DNA of 44,265 nt from NCBI GenBank assembly GCA_949878425.1, contig CATLAL010000021.1, forward strand, positions 1-44,265, in the 5' to 3' direction. Positions 14,063-21,421 of this stretch are shown one piece after another. Origin of the DNA: an uncultured Oscillospiraceae bacterium. Lineage in GTDB: Bacteria > Bacillota > Clostridia > Oscillospirales > Oscillospiraceae. The notes below the pieces were generated by a model that saw nothing but the letters and a program-made list of their open reading frames with translations, did not search any database and was not told the DNA's origin. The number at the start of each line of letters is the position of its first letter. Within the stretch, counting starts at the first letter, position 1. The position numbers were made by a program, and so were the translations under genes.

Positions 14063-17000
14063 ATGAGAAAGTGGAACAAGCTCCTCGCCCTGCTGCTGGC
14101 GATGGTCATGGCCCTGGGCCTGACGACCGCCGGCTTCGCGGCGGACGCGGAGGACGCGGGGGAGCCTCCCGCGGAAGCCGGCGAGGCCGACTACGCCGGC
14201 TGGGACACCATTAAGGTCTTTGAGACCACGGATGTACACGGCTTTATCACCGATGTCTCCAGTGGAAACGAGGACACCTTCCAGTACCGCATGGCCTATA
14301 TCGCCAAGGCCGTTGCCGACGCCCGCGCCAGCGAGGACTACGCCGATGTCCTGCTGCTGGACGGCGGCGACATCTACCAGGGTACGCCCCACTCCAACCT
14401 CACCAACGGCGCCGCCATGCGGGCCGCTCTGGACGCGATGGGCTACGACGCCGTGGCCCTTGGCAACCACGAGTTTGACTGGGCCGTGGACACCTACGCC
14501 GCCGACGCGGAGGGCACTGTGGCCCCCTACGAGATCGGCGAGTTCAAGGGTGATCCCGACATCCCTGTTCTGATGTACAACCTGTACGACGACGGCACCA
14601 CAAACCGCGCCGCCTTTGTCCAGGAGTACACTGTGGTGGAAAAGGCCGGCTACAGGATCGCCATCCTGGGCTACGCGGACGACTACTCCGCCGACATCAT
14701 GACCGCGAAAATCGCGCCCTATGACATTGACGAGGACCTGGAGAAGCTCTCCGCCAAGGCCGCTGAGGTGCGGGAGGCCGCGGAGGCCGACGTGCTGGTG
14801 ATTCTTGCCCACGCCGACCCGGAGGCCATCGCCAACGCCATGGACCCCGAGGTGGTTGACCTGGTGGCCGGCGGCCACACCCACCGCAACGTGGCCGGCA
14901 CCGCCGAAAACGGCATCGCCTACATCCAGTGCCGCAACCAGGCCCGCAACTACGCCACCGCCGAGATCAAGATCAACCCCGAGACCGGGGAGGTCGCCGT
15001 TGTCAATCCCGGCTATGAGGAGGTCTACAACCGCGAGCGCGTGGCCGACCTCTATCTGACCGAGGACAACGACAAGCTGGACAGCGATATCGTCGCCATC
15101 AGCCAGGCCGCCTGGGAGGCTGTGAAAGACGGCATGGACGAGGTCCTGCTCACCGTGGATCAGGACGTGCTCAAGAGCCCCATCAACGAGAATACCACCA
15201 CCTCCGTGGCCGGCAACTGGCTCACCGGCATGATGCTGGAGGCCACCGCTGATCTGGATACCATCGCCGCCTTCACCAACAGCGGCGGCATCCGCTTTGA
15301 CATGGTGCGGGAAGAGGGCGCCGATACCCGCGACATCCGCGTGCTGGATATCTACACCCAGTGCCCCTTTGACAACCACTTCCTGACCTACTCCATCACC
15401 GGCGCCCAGCTGGCCGCTCACCTGGAGCTGGCCCTCCAGGGCTCCTATGAGAACTCCAACTACGGCGACCAGTTCTCCGGTATTGTTGTCACCTACAACA
15501 ACGTGATGGAGAACGGCGAAAAGGTTGGCATCAAGGTCACCAGCATCGTCACCGACAGCGGTGAGGAGATCGACATTACTGACACCGAGACTACCTACAA
15601 CGTCTGCGTCAACGAGTACAACGCCACCCTGCCCGGCGCCGTCTTTGAGGGCATGACCCCCGTGGTGGAGCCCATGCTGTGCCCCATTGACAACCAGTGC
15701 TTCCTGGAGGTCCTGCGCGCCCGCCGGGAGGCCAACGGCCTGGAGTGGACCCTGGATACCACCGTGCGCGCCGTTGAGGAGGACGCCGGCGAACCCACCG
15801 AGCCCGCTGAGCCCGCTGAGCCCGCCGCTCCCACCTTCTCCGATGTCACCGAGGCCAACTGGCACTACGAGTATGTCACCGCCATGGCGGAGGCCGGCAT
15901 TGTCAGCGGCAACCCCGGCGGCAGCTTCAAGCCCAACGACACCCTCACCTGGGGCCAGGCCCTGAAGATGGTCCTGCTTAACGCGGGCTACGAGGAGCAG
16001 GCCCCCGTGGAGGGCGGCACCTGGGCCAGCGGCTACATCGCCCTGGCGGTCAGCGAGGGCATTCTGGAGGAGGCCGCGGAGCAAAACGCGGTGATCACCC
16101 GTCTGGAGATGTGCCAGCTGCTGGCCAAGACCCTGAAGATCGACGCCTCTGAGGCGGAGAGTGCCTTCCCTGACACCGACGACGGCTATGTCACCGCCCT
16201 GGTGGAGCTGGGCGTGATCGACGGCATCGACGGCGCGTTCCAGCCCGACAGCCCCCTGACCCGGGCCCAGCTGTGCAAGATCCTGTACCTGGCCCCCGAG
16301 GCCAAGCCGGCCTACCCCTGGGCGGAGGACCTGGCGGAGGACGACGTTGTCACCGAGCTGACCGCCGAGGCGGCCATCGGCCCCTACATGCAGTATGTGG
16401 ACCTCTTTGAGGAGCGCACCTTCACCAACAGCGACGAGGAGATCGGCGACATGACCTACTATGTCTACGATCCCACCGCCCACGGCTTCTCCGCCGACAA
16501 GACCTACCCCGTGGTGCTCTGGCTCCACGGCAGCGGCAACGCCTCCCTGGGCAATCTGGCCATCATCGCCGCCGGCGCCGCCGGCATGGCCAGCGAGGAG
16601 TACCAGCAGGACCTGGGCGGCATGTACATCGTGTGCCCCCTGGCCAACGAGGACGGCTTCGGCACCTGGCGTCCCACCGGCGAGAAGAACTACAACGCCT
16701 CTCTGAAGGGCATTCTCGATGAGGTGAAGGCCAACTACGCTGTCAGCGACACCGTCCTGCTGGCCGGCACCTCCGCCGGCGGCGTGGGCGTCACCCTCTT
16801 TGCCGAGGAGTACCACGACATCCTCACCGGCATTTTCTGGATGTCCACCACCCTGCCCTCCGCCGAGACCATCCAGCAGTACAGCGACGAGGGCATCACG
16901 ATGTGGTTCGAGGTCGGCCGCCGCGACGAGCTGGGCGCGTTTGACAACAGTTTCCCCGAGGGGGACACCAGCGCCTATGACGGCATCGCCAACTTTGAGT

Positions 17001-17224
17001 ACACGGTCTTTGACTGGGTCCGCTGCGGGGACAAGACCATTGCCTCCTTCTTCTCCGGCGTGGAGATGGGCCAGCACTGCAGCTGCATCCAGGTCAACCG
17101 CAATCTGATCTTTGACGACGGCACCCCCGACGATCCCAACCACCCCAAGGGCGTCACCGGCTGGTTCGCCTCCATCGTCCGGGAGGCCCCCGGCGAGAGC
17201 GACGGCGTCAGTGAGGCCGCCTGA
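14063..17224 (+). CDS. Secreted 5'-nucleotidase - SLH - serine hydrolase fusion
   Basis: 1053 residues. Signal peptide: MRKWNKLLALLLAMVMALGL, cleavage likely near GFAA. Residues about 50-330 are a calcineurin-type phosphoesterase: TTDVHGF, LLDGGDIYQG, LGNHEFDW, LAHAD and GGHTHR supply the two-metal ligands. Residues about 340-565 are the 5'-nucleotidase C-terminal domain (NSGGIRFDM near 406). A Glu-Pro-Ala linker leads to two SLH repeats (about 590-745: FSDVTEANWHYEYV, GNPGGSFKPND, then a weaker second copy), which bind cell-wall polymers. The C-terminal about 300 residues look like an alpha/beta-hydrolase esterase: LWLHGSG (near 818) and GTSAGG (near 902) with the nucleophile Ser, and a His near 1004. 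It is expected to be anchored outside the cell, to dephosphorylate nucleotides and cleave an ester. GGAGGA precedes ATG 14,063. Confidence 0.9.
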   Translation: MRKWNKLLALLLAMVMALGLTTAGFAADAEDAGEPPAEAGEADYAGWDTIKVFETTDVHGFITDVSSGNEDTFQYRMAYIAKAVADARASEDYADVLLLDGGDIYQGTPHSNLTNGAAMRAALDAMGYDAVALGNHEFDWAVDTYAADAEGTVAPYEIGEFKGDPDIPVLMYNLYDDGTTNRAAFVQEYTVVEKAGYRIAILGYADDYSADIMTAKIAPYDIDEDLEKLSAKAAEVREAAEADVLVILAHADPEAIANAMDPEVVDLVAGGHTHRNVAGTAENGIAYIQCRNQARNYATAEIKINPETGEVAVVNPGYEEVYNRERVADLYLTEDNDKLDSDIVAISQAAWEAVKDGMDEVLLTVDQDVLKSPINENTTTSVAGNWLTGMMLEATADLDTIAAFTNSGGIRFDMVREEGADTRDIRVLDIYTQCPFDNHFLTYSITGAQLAAHLELALQGSYENSNYGDQFSGIVVTYNNVMENGEKVGIKVTSIVTDSGEEIDITDTETTYNVCVNEYNATLPGAVFEGMTPVVEPMLCPIDNQCFLEVLRARREANGLEWTLDTTVRAVEEDAGEPTEPAEPAEPAAPTFSDVTEANWHYEYVTAMAEAGIVSGNPGGSFKPNDTLTWGQALKMVLLNAGYEEQAPVEGGTWASGYIALAVSEGILEEAAEQNAVITRLEMCQLLAKTLKIDASEAESAFPDTDDGYVTALVELGVIDGIDGAFQPDSPLTRAQLCKILYLAPEAKPAYPWAEDLAEDDVVTELTAEAAIGPYMQYVDLFEERTFTNSDEEIGDMTYYVYDPTAHGFSADKTYPVVLWLHGSGNASLGNLAIIAAGAAGMASEEYQQDLGGMYIVCPLANEDGFGTWRPTGEKNYNASLKGILDEVKANYAVSDTVLLAGTSAGGVGVTLFAEEYHDILTGIFWMSTTLPSAETIQQYSDEGITMWFEVGRRDELGAFDNSFPEGDTSAYDGIANFEYTVFDWVRCGDKTIASFFSGVEMGQHCSCIQVNRNLIFDDGTPDDPNHPKGVTGWFASIVREAPGESDGVSEAA

Positions 17225-17305
17225 GAACGAGGGTATACGCGTTTTCTTAAAAACCTGTATTCATCTCCCAACATTCCGGAGCCGTGGATACAGGCAGGAA
17301 TAGCA

Positions 17306-17339
17306 AGAGGGCGCCTGCACGCAGGCGCCCTCTCTTTTT
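17306..17339 (+). terminator. Intrinsic terminator of the nucleotidase fusion gene
   Basis: AGAGGGCGCCTGC (17,306-17,318) and its exact complement (17,321-17,333), followed by CTTTTT. Confidence 0.9.
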
Positions 17340-17440
17340 GATGCTTTTTCTTTCAAGAAAAAGCATCAAAAAGAACTTAGGCAGCGCAAGCGCTGCCGGG
17401 CCTGTCGTTGACGCCGCAGGCGGCAATGACGGCCCTAACG
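17340..17440 (+). repeat. Hairpin mosaic element, family C copy
   Basis: GATGCTTTTTCTT-tc-AAGAAAAAGCATC (17,340-17,367), then AAAAAGAACTTAGGC, GGCAGCGC/GCGCTGCC and GTTGACGCCGCAGGCGGC. This is the same series as at 11,798, with both arms of the first stem changed in step (ATAC/GTAT there, GATGC/GCATC here). The remainder of 17,225-17,534 holds no gene. Confidence 0.65.
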
Positions 17441-17534
17441 AGCCTAACTCCACTACTATTCCTAGATTTTTGCCCGGTGACGAAAGTAGGCCCTTCATCG
17501 AAGAATAGTATGAAAGCAAAATAGAGCGCTGCGG

Positions 17535-18557
17535 TTACAGCGGCTTCCCCGCCAGCACCTCCCGGTAGTCTCTGAGGTTCTCCTCCAGAAGGGCGGGGGT
17601 GTCCAGGCCGTAGGGGCACCTGGAGGAGCACTGGCCGCAGTGGAGGCAGGCGGTAATCCGCTCCATTTTTTCCTGCCAATCCGGCTCCAGCCAGCTCTGG
17701 GTGGGAGCCCGGCGGATCATCAGACTCATCCGGGCGCACTGGTTAATCTCAATCCCCTGCGGGCAGGGCATACAGTACCCGCAGCCCCGGCAGAAGCTGC
17801 CCGCCAGCTCCCGCCGGTCCTTCTCGATTTCCGCCTCCAGCGCCCCCGTCAGCTCCGGGGGATTTTCGCCGTAGGAGAGGAACTCCTCCAGCTCCCTCTC
17901 CCGCTGCACGCCCCAGATGGGCAGCACGTTCTCAAACCGGGCCAGGTAGGCGTAGGCGGCGGCGGAATTGGTGATGGTTCCCCCGGCCAGGGCCTTCATG
18001 GCGATAAAGCCCATGTTCTTCTCCCGGCACCCCTCCACCAGAGCCCGCTCCTTGTCCGAGGCCAGGTAGCTGAAGGGGAACTGGAGGGTCTCATAGAGTC
18101 CGGAGGCAATGGCCTCCCGGGCCACCCCCAGCCGGTGGTTGGTGATGCCGATGTGGCGGATCTTGCCCTGGGCCTTGGCCTCCAGCATGGCCTCGTAGAG
18201 GCCGGTGCCGTCGCCGGGCTTGGGGCAGAAGGAGGGGTTGTGGAACTGATAGAGGTCCACGTAGTCCGTGCCCAGGGTCCTTAGGGAGGTCTCCAGGTCC
18301 TCCCAGAAGGCCTCCACCGTAAAGCGGGGGGCCTTGGTAGCGATGTAAAGCTTATCCCGCATACCGGCGAAGGCGGCCCCCACCTTCTCCTCGCTGTCCG
18401 TGTAGGCCCGGGCGGTGTCAAAAAACCGGATGCCCCCCTCATAGGCCCGCCGCAGCAGCGACACGGCCTCCTCTTTGCTGATCCGCTGGATGGGGAGGGC
18501 GCCGAAGCCGTTTTTGGGGACCCGGATTCCGGTGGATCCCAGGGTTACATAAGTCAT
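17535..18557 (-). CDS. Aldo/keto reductase with C-terminal 4Fe-4S domain
   Basis: 340 residues. A TIM-barrel aldo/keto reductase (about 1-240): GSTGIRVPKNGFGALPIQ start, Asp-Tyr pair in DTARAYTDSE, Lys in ATKAPR, His in YQFHNP. It is followed by a ferredoxin-like tail with CRGCGYCMPCPQG and CLHCGQCSSRCPYG, which can hold two clusters. Such fused proteins are common in anaerobes; the natural substrate is usually unknown. The ATG at 18,557 is preferred over a longer frame because it begins the conserved strand and has GGATG upstream. It is the last gene of the prmA operon, 29 bp after the NUDIX stop. Confidence 0.9.
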   Translation of the reverse strand: MTYVTLGSTGIRVPKNGFGALPIQRISKEEAVSLLRRAYEGGIRFFDTARAYTDSEEKVGAAFAGMRDKLYIATKAPRFTVEAFWEDLETSLRTLGTDYVDLYQFHNPSFCPKPGDGTGLYEAMLEAKAQGKIRHIGITNHRLGVAREAIASGLYETLQFPFSYLASDKERALVEGCREKNMGFIAMKALAGGTITNSAAAYAYLARFENVLPIWGVQRERELEEFLSYGENPPELTGALEAEIEKDRRELAGSFCRGCGYCMPCPQGIEINQCARMSLMIRRAPTQSWLEPDWQEKMERITACLHCGQCSSRCPYGLDTPALLEENLRDYREVLAGKPL

Positions 18558-18586
18558 GGCGGTTTCATCCTTTCTCTGTGGCGGCA

Positions 18587-19201
18587 TCAGTCGAACTGTA
18601 CCTGCCAATTTTCATCCTCAAGGGCTCGAAAGCACATCTCAATCTGCTCCCTGGTGGTCTTTTCCTCCGCCAGATGATCGGGAATTTCGTCTAGGGAGAA
18701 GAATTTGGCCTCCGTTGTCTCGCTGTTTTCCGCGAATTTTCCGCCCGTGGCGGCGCACAGCACAAACACTTTGCACACGCCGTAGGCGTAGGCGGGCGTA
18801 TTGTGCCGGTTCCTGTCCTGCACGGCAATGAGCCGAAGGGCCTCCGCATCCAGGCCGGTCTCCTCCTTGACCTCCTTGAGCGTATTGGACCGCACCGACT
18901 CCAGCACGTCGCACCAGCCGCCGGGCAGGGACCAGGTCCCGTTGTTTTCGTGGACCAGGAGGATTTTCCCGTCTCTGAAAATGGCCGCCCTGGTATCCAA
19001 TTTCGGCGTCTGATAGCCTGTTTCATTGCAGAACAGGTCTTTTACCCGGGACAGGGGAATCCCTGATTTTTCCGCCAGCATTTCCGCCGAAATGTCCCTG
19101 AGCCGCTCATACCGCTCCCGGTCATAGACGCTTTCCGTATAGGCGAGCCCCGCCTGGGCCAGGCTCTGCAGCTCCATTGCCCACCGTAACCATTGCTCCA
19201 T
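18587..19201 (-). CDS. NUDIX hydrolase with N-terminal helical domain
   Basis: 204 residues. Residues 1-65 form the helical domain found at the front of one NUDIX subgroup (LQSLAQAGLAYTESVYDRERYERL). The NUDIX fold follows (TRAAIFRDGKILLVHE) with the box GWCDVLESVRSNTLKEVKEE-TGL. This fits GX5EX7REUXEEXGU except that the Arg is Lys. The family hydrolyses nucleoside diphosphates linked to another group; the related subgroup includes ADP-ribose/CDP-sugar type enzymes, but no substrate is assigned. The start lies 1 bp after the YcxB-like stop, so translation is probably coupled. Confidence 0.88.
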   Translation of the reverse strand: MEQWLRWAMELQSLAQAGLAYTESVYDRERYERLRDISAEMLAEKSGIPLSRVKDLFCNETGYQTPKLDTRAAIFRDGKILLVHENNGTWSLPGGWCDVLESVRSNTLKEVKEETGLDAEALRLIAVQDRNRHNTPAYAYGVCKVFVLCAATGGKFAENSETTEAKFFSLDEIPDHLAEEKTTREQIEMCFRALEDENWQVQFD

Positions 19202-19202
19202 T

Positions 19203-19739
19203 TCAAATACGCTCCGTTTCCCGTTTCAGACGCAGCTTCCCCCGCTCCACCACTTTGGACAGCAGCGAGCGGAGCTCCCGGCACTCCCGGGCCTCCATCT
19301 GGTCTTTTGGGAGAATCCAGGCCTGGTTTCCCGCCAGAAACAGGTAGAAAGCCCCCCGGGTCTCCCGGACCCGGGCCAGTCCCTCAAAGCCCAGCTTGGC
19401 CCTGTTCTTCCCCACGGTCACCCGGATGCCGAAGCCGTCGATGTCCGTCTCCTGGATATAGCTCTCCCGGCCGGAGGAGCGCATCTGCCCCTGAACCTTC
19501 AGCGCGGTGTACCCCACCAGCCACACCGTGAGCAGCGCCATGGCGGCGGCCGCGCCTCCCAGCACGGCCAAGGCCCGGACCGCAGGGGACATGGAACCGC
19601 CCACGGTGTACATCCAGGCGGTCAGGGCCCCCACCAGGCCAAAGCCCGCAATGCCCTTGCCCCACTTCTCCAGCGCCAGCATCCGGTAAAACCGCTGGGT
19701 CTCCCTTGCGCCTATGGTAAACTCCCAATGAAACGACAT
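19203..19739 (-). CDS. YcxB-like membrane protein
   Basis: 178 residues starting MSFHWEFTIG after GGGAGGTG. Two membrane segments (about 28-48 and 53-75) are followed by a soluble C-terminal domain with DGFGIRVTVGKNRAKLGFEGLARVRE split over about residues 95-125 and GNQAWILPKDQM. This is the pattern of the YcxB-like domain (PH-like fold under membrane helices). Function unknown. It sits 14 bp downstream of prmA in the same operon. Confidence 0.7.
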   Translation of the reverse strand: MSFHWEFTIGARETQRFYRMLALEKWGKGIAGFGLVGALTAWMYTVGGSMSPAVRALAVLGGAAAAMALLTVWLVGYTALKVQGQMRSSGRESYIQETDIDGFGIRVTVGKNRAKLGFEGLARVRETRGAFYLFLAGNQAWILPKDQMEARECRELRSLLSKVVERGKLRLKRETERI

Positions 19740-19753
19740 ACACACCTCCCAGC

Positions 19754-20707
19754 TCACTGGCAGAGGAAGCAGCTCCAACCGCTGTCCTCGCCGCTCTCAA
19801 GAATCCGGAGGCCCGCGGCCTCCAGAGCGCCCCGCACCTCCCCGGAGCGCTCGTCAATGATGCCGGAGCAGAGGAACACGCCCCCTCTCCCCAGCAGACC
19901 CGCCGCCAGGGGCGCCAGGGCGATAATCACATCCGCCACGATATTCGCCACAACGATGTCATAGCCCCCGCCCAGGGACTCCAGGAACCCGCCGCGGTCC
20001 AGCACGTCGCCGGAGAGCACCCTGTACCGGTCCCGGCCCACGCCGTTGAGGGCGGCGTTCTCATAGGCGATATCCACCGCCTTCTCGTCCACGTCGCAGG
20101 CGCAGGCGCTCCCGGCCCCTAGCAGCAGCGCGGCGATGGAGAGAATGCCGCTGCCGCAGCCCAGGTCCAGCACCCGCATGCCGGGGCGGACCCTCCTCTC
20201 CAGGGCGGCCAGGCACAGCCGGGTGGTGGCGTGGCTCCCCGTGCCGAAGGCCAGCCCCGGATTCAGCCGCAGGGCAACTCTCTCCCCGGGGTCCGCCTCC
20301 TCCCAGTCCGGGATGACGATCAGCCGCTCCCCGATCTCCATGGGCTTGTAGAACGCCTTCCAGTTGTTCTCCCAGTCCGCGTCCTCCAGGCCATCCACGC
20401 TCATCAGCAGGGGGGCGTAGTCCGGGTGGTCCCGCTTCAGCTCCGCCAGGGCGATGCGCGCGGCGGCCACCTGGGCGAAGCCCTCCGGGTTCTCCTCCGC
20501 GTAGAAGGTAATCCGGCACTTCCCGGCCATGGAGTGGTCCAGCTTCTCGTCCACATAGTCCCAGTACTGCTGGTTCTGCTCCAGAAAGCGGCGAAAATCC
20601 CCCTCGTCCTCAATGACGAGGCTGTCGATGCCCAGAGCGCTGAGCAGGTTCTCCACCGGCTCCAGACCGGCGGGCGAGGTGTCGATGTGCAGGGCAAGCC
20701 ATTTCAT
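19754..20707 (-). CDS. prmA: Ribosomal protein L11 methyltransferase PrmA
   Basis: 317 residues. MKWLALHIDTS start, then the PrmA-specific NPGLAFGTGSHATTRLCL and the SAM motif VLDLGCGSGILSIAALLLGA, followed by ACDVDEKAV and DIVVANIVADVI. It trimethylates ribosomal protein L11 using S-adenosylmethionine in the cytoplasm. The length is normal for the family. The ATG at 20,707 has AGAGGT upstream; the 19-residue extension in frame overlaps the promoter and is rejected. First gene of a four-gene operon with the YcxB-like, NUDIX and aldo/keto reductase genes. Confidence 0.94.
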   Translation of the reverse strand: MKWLALHIDTSPAGLEPVENLLSALGIDSLVIEDEGDFRRFLEQNQQYWDYVDEKLDHSMAGKCRITFYAEENPEGFAQVAAARIALAELKRDHPDYAPLLMSVDGLEDADWENNWKAFYKPMEIGERLIVIPDWEEADPGERVALRLNPGLAFGTGSHATTRLCLAALERRVRPGMRVLDLGCGSGILSIAALLLGAGSACACDVDEKAVDIAYENAALNGVGRDRYRVLSGDVLDRGGFLESLGGGYDIVVANIVADVIIALAPLAAGLLGRGGVFLCSGIIDERSGEVRGALEAAGLRILESGEDSGWSCFLCQ

Positions 20708-20735
20708 AGGCGCAACCTCTTTTCCCGTTTTTTCC

Positions 20736-20764
20736 ATTATAGCGGATTTCACATAGGAAAACAA
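20736..20764 (-). promoter_or_regulatory. prmA operon promoter
   Basis: On the minus strand TTGTTT (20,759-20,764), a 17-bp spacer and a perfect TATAAT (20,736-20,741). Confidence 0.65.
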
Positions 20765-20801
20765 TGGGCATTTTTTTCGGAGGCGCTGCCCCCGACCCCT
20801 G

Positions 20802-21140
20802 AGTGCCTATCTATATTAATAGCCCCGGGGCCTGCGCGGCCCCCGGGACGGGGGCGGTACTTTTTGCCCGTGCAAAAAGTACCCCAAAACACGCCGGGGG
20901 CTAAGCGCCCCCGCTGGGCGCCTGCGGCGGCCTTGGCGCGAAAGCGCCGCTTTGCGGCGCTCCACAGGGCCCCTGCTGTTTTTACGGGGGACTACGTAGT
21001 GCGCAGGAAGATCAGCAGGCGAAGCCGCCGAATTGCCCGCTTCCTACCGATAAAGCAATATCCACTCACTTCGCCTGCCGGCCCACGAAGGGAAAGAACC
21101 ATCTCCGTCAGCGCAGACGGGAGATGGTTCTTTCCTTTTT
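20802..21140 (+). repeat. Dispersed intergenic repeat, family A copy 2; possible ncRNA
   Basis: The reverse-complement counterpart of 4545-4865. It opens with AGTGCCTATC (20,802-20,811) and contains GTACTTTTT/AAAAAGTAC, GGGGGC, GCGCC palindromes and CCCCTGCTGTTTTTACG. It ends in the perfect stem plus T5 at 21,091-21,140. No plausible ORF. The T-run gives it a plus-strand reading direction, yet no plus-strand gene lies upstream, so the element itself may be transcribed. No clear promoter is visible. Confidence 0.65.
21091..21140 (+). terminator. Terminator closing repeat A copy 2
   Basis: GGAAAGAACCATCTCC (21,091-21,106), a 13-nt centre, its exact complement (21,120-21,135) and TTTTT. Confidence 0.8.
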
Positions 21141-21186
21141 AAATTGCAGTCCCGGTCACACGCCCGACGGAGGGTCCACCCCCTCA

Positions 21187-21401
21187 AAAAGCCGGCAGGC
21201 GGAGCCGGACGAACGCCAAGCTGGCAGGAGGGCGCGTTTGTCTCAGGGGCTGAGTAGAAGAGGGCTTATCCTGACTCCCGTGAAGCAGGGGGGGTCTGGA
21301 CCGTAGGCGTTAGGCGGCCTTTGGCCGCCCCAGCCCTAAGCCGGCGAAACCGGCCCCCGGGGGCGCGGACCTCCCCCGGTGCTATTAAGCAGATAGGCAC
21401 T
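21187..21401 (-). repeat. Dispersed intergenic repeat, family A copy 3 (diverged)
   Basis: Same orientation as copy 1. A stretch of about 40 bases from GCGTTAGGCGGCC (21,307) is identical to the stretch from 4723, and the end block is GATAGGCACT (21,392-21,401). The first half resembles copy 1 only in short blocks such as GCCGGCAGGCG. It ends 20 bp after the 3' end of the RACo-like gene. Confidence 0.55.
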
Positions 21402-21421
21402 ACCCCGCCGGCGCCCGTCAT

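Noticed and set aside
14045..17143. Open frame of 1032 codons on the minus strand opposite the nucleotidase fusion
   Set aside because: Same GC-driven antisense artefact; the plus-strand protein has signal peptide, catalytic motifs and SLH repeats.
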